Assembly: GCF_932526225.1 (NCBI RefSeq)
Contig: NC_064037.1
Coordinates: forward strand, 6,926,203 to 6,990,202
Source: Nematostella vectensis
Lineage: Eukaryota > Cnidaria > Anthozoa > Actiniaria > Edwardsiidae
Reading direction: 5' to 3'
DNA: 64,000 nt
Shown: positions 1 through 10,700 of the stretch, piece after piece
Layout of the letters: every line of letters starts with the position of its first letter
How positions within the stretch are numbered: the stretch's first letter is position 1
The notes under the pieces: model-generated
Database searches by the model: none
Seen by the model: only the letters and a program-made list of their open reading frames with translations
What the model was told of the DNA's origin: nothing
Translations under genes and position numbers: made by a program

Positions 1-967
1 CGACTCCATTGTAATGCACTGGTCTCGAGTCCATCAATGTTTGAAGTGATTTTACAACAGCGAAATCAGACAGTCGAGAGCACATTGCTTTTATTTTATT
101 GTCTCTAAAGCTCGTTGGACATTGGTGAATCATCCACAAACCAATAGCGCCTTCGTTATTTACTTCATCTGTTGGCCACTTAAAACATTTCAGATGGTGA
201 GTGCTTGTACCTCTAAACCCGTCTACCTCTGCTCCTTGAGTATTAACGCTGCTATCGTTATTGGAATTTCGCTGTATGTTATAAAAAGAGAAGTTTCCTG
301 TGAGATTGGAGAGACAGAAGAAGTGGTAATCGGCACAACAGTCGCTATACCTAACACAGTCCATGTCGCAGTAACAAGACAGCTGGTGCGAGACGGAAGA
401 AGCGGGCGGATTTTTGCACTTTCCCAGACAGGACCTCTCCCGGCTACAGACCGACCAAACGCGACCTGGAGATCTTCTGGCTGATGCACCGCCCGACGAA
501 TTCCGGATCTCTGGTTCATTGATATCTCTCCGCTTTCGGTTGAGTCTTGTCCTAGAGTCTATCTCGCTTGAAATGCTATGCAAATCTCTCAGCTTCCTCA
601 TCGTTTTCTTATTTTTCAGATGCTCAACTCCTTGTCTTTGCTTGTCCTCGTTGATACTTTTTCTGGGAAATTCTAAGACCCACTTTTTCAGATGCTTTTG
701 AAACGTCTTGTCATTGTTCGTACGTTTTCGGGGAAGCCCGAAGAGAATATTGGACGCGGTAAGGCTGTCCTTTGGCACATCTTTGACTTGATGTTTATCT
801 TCGTTTTGTCTTTGCCTTATCCGTAACAGTAACTCACCCCTCACCGAATCTTGAAGGACTTCGCTCAAGCCATTCTCTTCCCCCTTTTTTCCATTTGCCT
901 TTGAATAAAATTGAGTAGTTTGGAAGAAAAGTAATGCGACCGTTGTCAACGGTAAAGAAAGATTCAT
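1..967 (-). CDS. Somatomedin-B/7TM receptor, duplicate copy (partial, runs off left edge)
   Basis: This is the 5' part of a second copy of the receptor gene at 3,116-6,241. The start codon is at 965-967 on the minus strand, and the frame appears open to the window edge, about 322 codons. It matches the complete copy base for base at an offset of 5,274, and the differences I can see by eye are all substitutions, none of which makes a stop. It therefore carries the same signal peptide, basic pro-region, furin-like RKRR site and cysteine-rich somatomedin B domain. The 7TM part would lie to the left of the window, so I cannot tell whether the copy is complete or functional. The high identity of coding and flanking DNA points to a recent duplication. 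Confidence 0.8.
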   Translation of the reverse strand, partial: MNLSLPLTTVALLFFQTTQFYSKANGKKGEENGLSEVLQDSVRGELLLRIRQRQNEDKHQVKDVPKDSLTASNILFGLPRKRTNNDKTFQKHLKKWVLEFPRKSINEDKQRQGVEHLKNKKTMRKLRDLHSISSEIDSRTRLNRKRRDINEPEIRNSSGGASARRSPGRVWSVCSRERSCLGKCKNPPASSVSHQLSCYCDMDCVRYSDCCADYHFFCLSNLTGNFSFYNIQRNSNNDSSVNTQGAEVDGFRGTSTHHLKCFKWPTDEVNNEGAIGLWMIHQCPTSFRDNKIKAMCSRLSDFAVVKSLQTLMDSRPVHYNGV

Positions 968-2047
968 CTTAGGATGAATTCATTAGTGTGTCGGACTCAT
1001 TCGTTGGTCAGTACGGGGTGCCTTAAGTACTTATCAACGTTCTCAGCCATCTGCGCCTTCAACCAACTATAAAATAATCACTTTTCATGACGTTTTAATC
1101 TTTGGCGAACTTGTGTTTGTTTTAGTTCGAAGATGTTAGATTGAGTTTTTGTTAGTTCAGTAGGAACGGAAGGGAAAAGTACGTATCAACGTTCTCGACC
1201 ACCTGCGCCTTCAACCTAAACTTTATAATAATCGATTGTCATATGACTTTTATTTAATCTCAGGTGAACTGGTGTTTGTTTTAGTTCAAAGTTAATTAGC
1301 TCAGTAGGAAACAAGATGCAATTTCCAATTTTCAATTGAAAAGTTATTAATAATTTTTTGTAGGCCTGAGAGTCTGACTAAGATTTAACTTTTTTTCTGC
1401 TTCCCTAGGACATCCCTTTAGAAGTAAGGATTATTTGAAGCAATTCTTCCACCTTTGCCAAAACTGATATTGCGAAATTCAGCGGCATTGATGAGCCTCC
1501 TCCGCCAAAGATTTGAGAAAAAAAACTATCTTTTTCGTGGTAACTAAAATTTAAACACTGAAGGACAGAAGTGACGTTGTTTCGCATATGAAATAAAACT
1601 GCTTTTTGTTGAAAATGCCTATATTTACTTATGATTATTTTATCCTTTTTATCTGCTCGTATAAAAGTTGTATGTTGAGTTAAATTGCTTTAAATATAAT
1701 TTTACAAGATAAACAAGTGCCATTGATTGTATCTAGCGCATTTTAAACAATATTTTATTGAGTCGTATTTGTGACCCGATGATGCTCAAACTTACTTCAA
1801 GTAACCTCCATTTCCCAATGCGTCTAGAATTACGCTACCAACTGTGTCGGAAAGAATGTTGATGAAACGAAACTTGCATACGGCCAACAAATACCGCCAT
1901 TAATTACAGGTCCCATAAAGCTTTTGTTTTCAATATCGCTCATAATCTAAATTGAGTTTTTTTTTAATTTGGTTCATCCAATGATTGTTATGAAATAGGG
2001 TGTCACTTCTGAAGGAGATTTGGGAGGGTGGAGGAGGGTTATCGTTA

Positions 2048-2070
2048 TAGGGTTAGGGTTAGGGTTAGGG
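2048..2070 (+). repeat. Interstitial TTAGGG run
   Basis: Three to four TTAGGG units lie upstream of receptor copy A. The matching place in copy B (about 7,352-7,365) has only two. The motif matches the animal telomere repeat, but the surroundings are ordinary gene-flanking DNA, so this is an interstitial site, not a chromosome end. Confidence 0.75.
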
Positions 2071-2654
2071 AATGACATGGGGAAGCCTATCAGCTTTACA
2101 GCTCCACAACTACTCCAATTTGAGAATTTGATGGAAATGTGTGTCTCTAGAGGAAAGTTTAAAGGGTTTTCAGATCACTAAATCAATAAGGAGGTATATG
2201 GAGGCATTTATTATTAAAAATGCTTGGTAAGATGTCTCCATATATTTTAAAAATAACATCTGTTCCGAGATTGCATCTAAACTAGTCAGTATTGTATGTC
2301 CCACTGGGGTATACGCCAGGCAGCTCAACTTTTCGACCCTCTTTCAAACAATTCGGAACCCGCGCTCAAAAAATATCTTGCTTGTAGAGAAATAGTAGCT
2401 TATCAAATTTTGGATGAAAATTCTGCCGCGAATAAATCACCAGTTAATATTCTAAACAATAACAAATGATCGGGACCCTTTGTTTCTAGACCCATCCTTA
2501 TGTAGTCATCCTCTACACTATAGTATATCTGTCCGATCAGACTGCTCATAATACATATAAACAATCAATATACAATGGACGTGATCTTTGGAGTAGCTTC
2601 TTTCGGGCCATTCACTGAGGAGCTGGGCAACGGTGCAGAATTTACCTTCCGATG

Positions 2655-3110
2655 TTTTAGAGCATTCCAAATATTTTTACACATTTTTATAAAAAAAAGT
2701 ATTTCTTAATCTGATATATCAACTCCATGGGTCAACTTCTTTTATGTCGCAGTGTCTGGTAGAGAACCAGTCTGGTGTGAACGGGAGTTTACGCTAAATT
2801 TATACGTAATACGGAAAGGCACGTTATATGGCAGTGTCAGTCCGTCTGTATGGGATAGCATGTAAACGATCTTTGTACAGCCCGGAGCATTTAAAATATT
2901 TTTACACATTTTTTAACAGAAAAATTCATTCTTTATCTGATATATCAACTCTACGTGTCAACTTCTTGTATTTAGCAGCGTCTGTTAGAGAACCAGTCTG
3001 GTCTGAACGGAAATTTACGCTAAACTTATACGTAACACTGAACGGCACGTTATATGGCAGTGTCAGTCCGTCTGTATGGGATAACATGTAAACGATATTT
3101 GTACAGGCCA
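2655..3110. repeat. Two tandem copies of a ~226-bp unit downstream of the receptor
   Basis: The segment with gatatatcaact, agagaaccagtctgg and ggcagtgtcagtccgtctgt occurs twice, about 226 bp apart, just past the stop codon of the complete receptor. A third partial echo (atatggcagtgtctg) runs over the stop codon itself, so the end of the reading frame and its 3' UTR probably lie in this repeat. No separate gene is seen in 2,364-3,115. Confidence 0.7.
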
Positions 3111-3115
3111 GCTCC

Positions 3116-6100
3116 TTATATGGCAGTGTCTGCTTGAATGCCATCCTTGTCTATGCGGGACTCCATGCTAACGCTCTGCGTAAAGCTGCCTTGCACCGTT
3201 GTAGATCTATCTTGAGTACTGCTTGCAAGATTGTTACCCCCCATAAGTCCTCGGTACAGCTTCCTCGCCTGTTCACTGAGTGCAAACGACCCTGCTAGAT
3301 ACGCACCCTGCAAACAGTTCAGCGAGATAAACACGTACCATAGCGGCGTCCACAGGAGCTCGGCCAGGAACCCAAACACCCACGTGAAGCCCATCACTGC
3401 TGCCAGGCGAACGTAAATAGCAAAATGACGCCGAGTCTGGGAATTCTCTGCTGCCATTCGGGCTTGGCCAGTAATTTCCTTGATAGCCTTCACTGTCATG
3501 ACATAAAATGTTGCGTTCCAGATGAGCGCAATGGCAATAGGAATCGCAAAGGTGTAAACGGTTGCCATTCCATTCGAGATCCAGCAGGCGTTCCTTGAGC
3601 CGTAGCCAATGAGAACAGTCTCTGATTGGTCCAGAGAAATACAAATACCAACGTGGACCGTGATTGGGATCCATCCGACTGCAATGTGTTGAAGAATGCG
3701 TTTCCGTCGGCGAGCATTCAATTCGGATCCCCTGAAGTGAGTCTTAGACGAGAAAGCCCTCCATGTGTCAAACGCAATGATTGAAGTCCACATGAACGAC
3801 ACTAGGTAGAAGAACTGAATCAACGCAGCGACGACAGTGCATGTAATTGGTTGGTCTGTTTGATTGATGCCTGCAAGCCACGTGACCTGTGCTAGTAGAA
3901 TTGAAAGGGCCAGGTTCATCAGGTTTACACCCGGTGTTGTGCGGAGCTGTCTGAATAGAAAATAGGTGACAAGGAAGAAGACGAGTGCAACTATGGATAA
4001 CACCATGCACACTAATGTCAGGGTAGCGAGAACGAGATTACCTTTTCTGTTCTTCAAGCCTTCTCTTGAAGACGTGACCTTCGTGCATACATACGCGGTT
4101 CCGTTCTCTATGAAATACTCCTGTAGATCATACGTTTTTTTCGAGACGTTGACGTAGATTGATTGGTTAGGAAGATGCATAAACTCCTGTCTTGATATAA
4201 ACACACCCGAGCAATTTGCCAATCTAGTTTGCCAAACTTGGCGTCTACGACACACGTAGATCGTCCCCGGTGCTCCAGTAGTTGGCTTCCAAACTGTTGC
4301 GTTAGTGTAGTAGTCCTTCGGGTGTAAAACTTCACCTGTTGTGTTTATATACACGACACCTCTAGGGCTTGAGAGCATCTTGTATTCACTTTGGTTGAAC
4401 TTCAGCAGGTTTGGACAGCTAGTTATCCTTTTCAGTGCATTAAACACCACATATACGGCACCATTAATGGTCATGTTGAACTCGGATGTGAAGTTCAAGA
4501 CCCGATCAAGGCTGATATATCCTGCTCCACCTCCTCTCCTCTTGTCATCGACCAATACAGCGTCAAAATGTCCTTTATATTGCCGCGGCTTTTCCACAAG
4601 CTCCAAATCTTCAACATTTGTAAAACTCCATGCTTCGCCAAATGTCTCGATAAGTGATTTTTCGAGTTTTGAGGAAGCACTTGATTGGTCACGGTCATTG
4701 GTATGGACAGGTCGTAGCCATAGCAGAATTCTGTACGATTCCGATGCCGATTCTTCAGGGGGCTGATGCCTGAAATCCCCACTACATACGTCCATGTACG
4801 GGTCGAGCACTTCACCTTCGGGACATTTCTCTTCGTACCGTATCTCAGTCTCTTGGGCTTTTTCACGAAAATTGAAGATGATAGAAAAAGGTTTTAATGG
4901 AGTATTATATATATTTATTCTCTTATATAACGGCCCGCAGTTTACCGATGGCCTGATTTTGTGCCCAACGCAGAATATGTCTCTATAGTTGTCATTATTC
5001 CAATGGACAATGCCAGGGACACCCCCTTCGCACCTCGTTGCATCACACCCTCTATCGTTAGACGGGCATGTAGACTTAGTTTGAAAGCAGTATCGTCTTT
5101 CTGTCTTGTCAGGTATTTTCCAGTCTATTTTACAATATGACAACATAAACTGTATTACCTCATCACTGGTGATCGTGTAAGGAGGCTTGGAATCACAGTC
5201 GAGCGCGAAGTTGAACGGATCAACTACATTTTGATGGTAACCATGGCATTCTGCACAGAATCGATTCCTGTAGACGACTCCATTGTAATGCACTGGTCTC
5301 GAGTCCATCAATGTTTGAAGTGATTTTACAACAGCGAAATCGGACAGTCGAGAGCACATTGCTTTTATTTCATTGTCTCTAAAGCTCGCTGGACATTGGT
5401 GAATCATCCACAAACCAATAGCGCCTTCGTTATTTACTTCATCTGATGGCCACTTAAAACATTTCAGAGGGTGAGTGCTTGTATCTCTAAACCCGTCTAC
5501 CTCTGCTCCTTGATTATTAACGCTGCTATCGTTATTTGAATTTCGCTGTATGTTATAAAAAGAGAAGTTTCCTGTGAGATTGGAGAGACAGAAGAAGTGG
5601 TAATCGGCACAACAGTCGCTATACCTGACACAGTCCATGTCGCAGTAACAAGACAGCTGGTGCGAGACGGAAGAAGCGGGTGGATTTTTGCACTTTCCCA
5701 GACAGGACCTCTCCCGGCTACAGACCGACCAAACGCGACCTGGAGATCTTCTGGCTGATGCACCGCCCGACGAATTCCGGATCTCTGGTTCATTGATATC
5801 TCTCCGCTTTCGGTTGAGTCTTGTCCTAGAGTCTATCTTGCTTGAAAGGCTATGCAAATCTCTCAGCTTCCTCATCGTTTTCTTATTTTTCAGATGCTCA
5901 ACTCCTTGTCTTTGCTTGTCCTCGTTGATACTTTTTCTGGGAAATTCTAAGACCCTCTTTTTCAGATGCTTTTGAAACGTCTTGTCATTGTTCGTACGTT
6001 TTCGGGGAAGCCCGAAGAGAATATTGGACGCGGTAAGGCTGTCCTTTGGCATATCTTTGACTTGATGTTTATCTTCGTTTTGTCTTTGCCTTATCCGTAA

Positions 6101-6241
6101 CAGTAACTCACCCCTCACCGAATCTTGAAGGACTTCGCTCAAGCCATTCTCTTCCCCCTTTTTTCCATTTGCCTTTGAATAAAATTGAGTAGTTTGGAAG
6201 AAAAGTAATGCGACCGTTGTCAACGGTAAAGAAAGATTCAT
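3116..6241 (-). CDS. Intronless adhesion/methuselah-like 7TM receptor with somatomedin B domain
   Basis: A single 1,041-codon frame encodes a class B-type (secretin/adhesion-like) receptor. Residues 1-26 look like a signal peptide. Residues 27-150 form a very basic pro-region with PRKR, KKR and RKRR sites. Residues 174-218 contain a somatomedin B domain with the expected eight cysteines (180, 184, 198, 200, 204, 210, 211, 218). A long glycosylatable, cysteine-rich ectodomain reaches about residue 730. Seven hydrophobic segments lie near 735-763, 772-791, 801-824, 849-870, 891-915, 943-962 and 966-985, followed by a short Ser/Thr-rich tail. I see no clear GPS cleavage motif before TM1. It probably acts as a plasma-membrane receptor; the ligand is unknown. 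The lack of introns stands out among its intron-rich neighbours and may mean retroposition. A tandem 5' duplicate lies at 1-967. Confidence 0.9.
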   Translation of the reverse strand: MNLSLPLTTVALLFFQTTQFYSKANGKKGEENGLSEVLQDSVRGELLLRIRQRQNEDKHQVKDMPKDSLTASNILFGLPRKRTNNDKTFQKHLKKRVLEFPRKSINEDKQRQGVEHLKNKKTMRKLRDLHSLSSKIDSRTRLNRKRRDINEPEIRNSSGGASARRSPGRVWSVCSRERSCLGKCKNPPASSVSHQLSCYCDMDCVRYSDCCADYHFFCLSNLTGNFSFYNIQRNSNNDSSVNNQGAEVDGFRDTSTHPLKCFKWPSDEVNNEGAIGLWMIHQCPASFRDNEIKAMCSRLSDFAVVKSLQTLMDSRPVHYNGVVYRNRFCAECHGYHQNVVDPFNFALDCDSKPPYTITSDEVIQFMLSYCKIDWKIPDKTERRYCFQTKSTCPSNDRGCDATRCEGGVPGIVHWNNDNYRDIFCVGHKIRPSVNCGPLYKRINIYNTPLKPFSIIFNFREKAQETEIRYEEKCPEGEVLDPYMDVCSGDFRHQPPEESASESYRILLWLRPVHTNDRDQSSASSKLEKSLIETFGEAWSFTNVEDLELVEKPRQYKGHFDAVLVDDKRRGGGAGYISLDRVLNFTSEFNMTINGAVYVVFNALKRITSCPNLLKFNQSEYKMLSSPRGVVYINTTGEVLHPKDYYTNATVWKPTTGAPGTIYVCRRRQVWQTRLANCSGVFISRQEFMHLPNQSIYVNVSKKTYDLQEYFIENGTAYVCTKVTSSREGLKNRKGNLVLATLTLVCMVLSIVALVFFLVTYFLFRQLRTTPGVNLMNLALSILLAQVTWLAGINQTDQPITCTVVAALIQFFYLVSFMWTSIIAFDTWRAFSSKTHFRGSELNARRRKRILQHIAVGWIPITVHVGICISLDQSETVLIGYGSRNACWISNGMATVYTFAIPIAIALIWNATFYVMTVKAIKEITGQARMAAENSQTRRHFAIYVRLAAVMGFTWVFGFLAELLWTPLWYVFISLNCLQGAYLAGSFALSEQARKLYRGLMGGNNLASSTQDRSTTVQGSFTQSVSMESRIDKDGIQADTAI

Positions 6242-7644
6242 CTTAGGATGAATTCATCAGTGTGCCGGACTCATTCGTTGTGTGGTAATTTTCTTGTTGG
6301 TCAGTACGGGGTGCCTTAAGTACTTATCAACGTTGTCAGCCATCTGCGCCTTCAACCAACTATAAAATAATCACTTTTCATGACGTTTTAATCTTTGGCG
6401 AACTGGTGTTTGTTTTAGTTCGAAGATGTTAGATTGAGTTTTTGTTAGTTCAGTAGGAACGGAAGGGAAAAGTACGTATCAACGTTCTCGACCACCTGCG
6501 CCTTCAACCTAAACTTTATAATAATCGATTGTCATATGACTTTTATTTAATCTCAGGTGAACCGGTGTTTGTTTTAGTTCAAAGTTAATTAGCTCAGTAG
6601 GAAACAAGAACCAATTTCCAATTTTCAATTGAAAAGTTATTAATAATTTTTTGTAGGCCTGAGAGTCTGACTAAGATTTAACTTTTTATCTGCTTCCCTA
6701 GGACATCCCTTTATAAGTAAGGATTATTTGAAGCAATTCTTCCACCTTTGCCAAAAGTGATATTGCGAAATTCAGCGGCATTGATGAGCCTCCTCCGCCA
6801 AAGATTTGAGAAAAAAAAACTATCTTTTTCGTGGTAACTAAAATTTAAACACTGAAGGACAGAAGTGACGTTGTTTCGCATATGAAATAAAACTGCTTTT
6901 TGTTGAAAATGCCTATATTTACTTATGATTATTTTATCCTTTTTATCTGCTCGTATAATTGTAAAAAGTTGTATGTTGAGTTAAATTGCTTTAAATTTAA
7001 TTTTACAAGATAAACAAGTGCCATTGATTGTATCTAGCGCATTTTAAAGAATATTTTATTGAGTCGTATTTGTGACCCGATGATGCTCAAACTTACTTCA
7101 AGTAACTTCCATTTCCCAATGCGTCTAGAATTACGCTACCAACTGTGTCGGAAAGAATGTTGATGAAACGAAACTTGCATACGGCCAACAAACACCGCCA
7201 TTAATCACAGGTCCCATAATGCTTCTGTTTTTAATATCGCTCATATTCTAAATTGAGTTTTTTTTTAATTTGGTTCATCCAATAATTGTTATGAAATGGG
7301 GTGTCACTTCTGAAGGAGGTTTGGGAGGGTGGAGGAGGGTTATGGTTATAGTGTTAGGGTTAGGGAATGACATGGGGAAGCCTATCAGCTTTACAGGTCC
7401 ACAACTACTCCAATTTGAGAATTTGATGGAAATGTGTGTCTCTAGAGGAAAGTTTAAAGTTTTCAGACCACTGAGGTATATGGAGGCATTTATTATTAAA
7501 AAATGCTTGGTAGGATGTCTCCATATATTTTAAAAGTAATCTTTTCCGAGATGGCGTCTAAACTAGTCAGTATTGTATGTCCCACTGGGACATACACGAG
7601 GCAGCTCAAGTTTTCGACCCTCTTTCAAACAATTTGGAACCCGC
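5275..7644. repeat. Segmental duplication, copy B
   Basis: This partner of 1-2,363 covers the first 322 codons of the complete receptor and about 1.4 kb upstream. Compared with copy A it has about 19 extra bases near 6,270-6,290 and a shorter TTAGGG run. The duplication ends about 56 bp before the first CABIN1 exon I can recognise. Between 6,242 and 7,644 I see no other gene. Confidence 0.9.
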
Positions 7645-7700
7645 ACCGGGCCCGTCTGCTTGCAATTTCCAGGTTTTATTGAGTATTGCTTTCTTTGTAG

Positions 7701-7740
7701 TCGTGACAATGACGAAGTGTATGCTGGGAAGTTAGCCAAG
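7701..7740 (+). CDS. CABIN1: Tentative CABIN1 exon with a GC donor
   Basis: This 40-nt segment follows a tttgtag acceptor and ends AAG|gcaagt, the usual strong context of GC-AG introns. Read in phase it adds [13 protein letters not shown] before the next exon ([14 protein letters not shown]), which gives the spacing expected from the vertebrate protein. Sequence similarity is weak here, so this is the least certain exon of the gene. It begins about 56 bp after the end of the segmental duplication. Confidence 0.5.
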
Positions 7741-10700
7741 GCAAGTAGCAATCATGAATCGGGGAATATAACATTGCTAGAATTGTGCATCTTGGTATGA
7801 TATCTGACTGTCGGTGAACGTGCCATGTGTGATGTTATTCCGCCGTGTATTTTAGGTTATTTTGGTGGCCACGGAACTAACGCTTGAGAAGCTTCTGACG
7901 GCAAAATCCAAGTCATCGTCGAGCTTGTCACCGGCAAGCTCTCCTCGAGGGTGAGTTTCTCCTACACTAGGGCATAATACAGTATTAGACGTCACTCTTC
8001 AAAAACACCGAGTCATTATCGAATAACACCTAGTCACTCCCGAATACCCGCCTAGTCATTTCCGAATATAGCTATACGGATCACTGCTTGACAACACCGA
8101 CTCACTTGATGAAGATTCATTTTCGAATAGTAACGACATGCTCCCGAATAACAGCGATTCAATATTAAATTACATCGAGTCACTACCGAATAACTATCGA
8201 ATAGTATTAGCTATTACGCCTAGGTAATGGCGGATGCTCATTTCTTTCCTCCTATACGATTACAATTATTTTAAAGGGTATTCAAGTTATAGTAGTTTTT
8301 GGTTTTGTGTTCGTTATTTTCAGTGGTGGTAAAGGCGTTTCTCCGATAAGAGTTGGACCAGGCTTTTCCAGTAAATACCTGGTGACAGATGTGGAATATC
8401 TGTACTGTATTTCACTGGACAGAAGTATCCACGGTGACAGTTGGCTGGAAATGACAATCAGAGGTATTCCCCCATGCTTTTGAATGCCACACCCTTTTTA
8501 GACCTTATCCAAAATTCATGCTCGGTAACCACAGCGCGCGAGTTTTTAGTATGATATACTGAAATAAATTAATAAGACGATAATATAACATACAAAATAT
8601 AGAAGTTCACTCAAAATGAATAAAAAAGGAGTTCTTCGCGGGTCACCGATCTTCAGATAAATAAACTAACTAATTTATAGACAGCTGATTTATTGATTAT
8701 GGCAATCACAGGCGGGTACTGAAGTCCACGTTCAGTGGCGTTCAGTACGAACGCCCCTGCGTCCGTATTCTTTTTGAGGGTCGTAGTAATCATCTGTTGA
8801 CTGAAAAACCTTGTTTTTTATAGTAAACTGGGCTAAGGCACGCTACCTGATGTTACAGGGACAAATGGAGATTGCCATGATCTATCTTGACCGGGTATGA
8901 TACTACAACGCACGTGCTAATGATATACTTTGAATCTTCAAGAGTCTCATCGCGTGATTTCACATTCTTTTTCGCGTTTTTCACGTGTTTAATATTCCCC
9001 ATGTTGTTTTCCCAGTGCACAAAATTACTAGCGGTTGAAGTCAGCCCATTGGATGAACCAATCACCGTTAAGCTTGTCAACTGCAAGATTGACAGCGACA
9101 TCACACTAGGTAACCATGGCAACCTTGTATGCTTACACCCAGTAAAAAAGTGTTAATCGTTAGTCCATATGTCAACAGAGCACGTTCAGAAAAAGCTGGA
9201 GTCGCTGCAACGATGTCAGTCTTTAGAAGAGGTAAGAGCCAGAGCCAGTCTGTTGCGAAAACACTACAGGTAGAGCGGAACAACGTAGAAGAACTGGACC
9301 ACTACAAGGCATGCAATACAGCCAGTAAGCTTTGAACCAGAGAGAGCTCTCTTCAGGGTTTCCAAAAAAACGTTTTGTAAGAAGCAGAACTTTTTGTAAG
9401 AAGCCTTATATTATCCTTTAGGTTCATCGCCTGTACGAACAAGGGAACTACGAGGATGTGATCCAGCTTTTGATGCCGACCTTAAACCAACCACAGCCCA
9501 AGACAAAGGTATGACTAATACGTTACGTTTTTATTTACATTTTATTCTATAATGTTCGCCATCAAACGGCGTATAACACATAGGGCAAAGGCAGGGAAAC
9601 CACAGGTAGATAATACTGTTGCGTGCCCTGTTATGACATAAGTATAACTCAGAGTGTACGTGTGAGGCTGCGCGTTAAATCTAAGATTCATTATCTTTAA
9701 ATTTGCCATTTGGCGAGTCCGAGGTATTGAAACGTGGTAGTTGCTCCTGTTTGTAGGATTGGGAGCGATTTGTAGGAGTAAGGATAAAAAACGCTGTTTT
9801 TGAATAGTTAAATAAATGAAAAAAAACATCTAATGAGAGGCCCGCCACCAAATGATCAATCGATGGGCAATGTTCCCCTCTAAATTAATTAACAATATAA
9901 AACTATACGAGTATCCAGAATTGAAGGGAAATGTTTCCTTTTTTTACAATGCATATGATGTGACAATGCGATGTCATTCGTCTCATTCCTAAGTTTGGTG
10001 TGTCTAACATGATGTGGTCGGTCTTGCTTTAAAATAGTCAATCTTTCCTATCCTTTTTGCTAGCGGTTTCTTCGCTCGTGAACGAGGCAGTTACCCATTT
10101 GGTTAAATGCTTTGAAGCAGATACGACAGCGGAATGGTCGCTCTTTCGTGTGTATTCTAAGATGAGCCTGAAAAAAAAAGAACATATGAGTTAGGCAGGT
10201 TTTATTTGATTAGTCTTATTTAAGTTAATCAATAAGAAGGCATATTTAGTTTTTGTAAAAATTTCCCCCAAAGAAATATTCATCAAACAGCATTTAGTCG
10301 TCGAATGTCATACTTTATGTTAGTCTCAGAATTTCTTCAAGACTCAAAACGCCACTTGAAATCTCACTGACCATACTACCCAACTTTGGACAAGTATTTA
10401 GGTGATACCAGATATCTTAATTACCCTACTACTTAGCTTTGTAAAAGTACGTAGGTGATCCAAGATATCACACTTTCCCTACCACATCCTCTGGACAAGT
10501 ATTTAGGTGATCCAGAGATCTCTTTGCCTAAAAATTCAGGAAACCAATGGTACCATTATAATTATCTGATGCGACATGTAAAATAGCAAGGTTATTTTTC
10601 ATATGTAAGATTACACAAAAAAACGTTGTCAGAAATTCTTGTTCTATGAATCGTACAATCAAGTTAACGGCGTCAAGCCTGTTTTTAAACCTTGCTTTTT

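Larger units (their letters stand above)
1..2363. repeat. Segmental duplication, copy A
   Basis: Positions 1-2,363 are repeated at about 5,275-7,644 in the same orientation, with few substitutions and small indels. The unit holds the receptor's 5' coding region and about 1.4 kb upstream of it. Similarity stops within a stretch reading ggaacccgc; beyond it copy A continues into AT-rich DNA and copy B into CABIN1. Apart from the receptor and a short telomere-like run, I see no gene in the 968-2,363 part. Confidence 0.9.

Noticed and set aside
2048-2070. Chromosome end marked by TTAGGG repeats
   Set aside because: Only a few units, embedded between genes on both sides.
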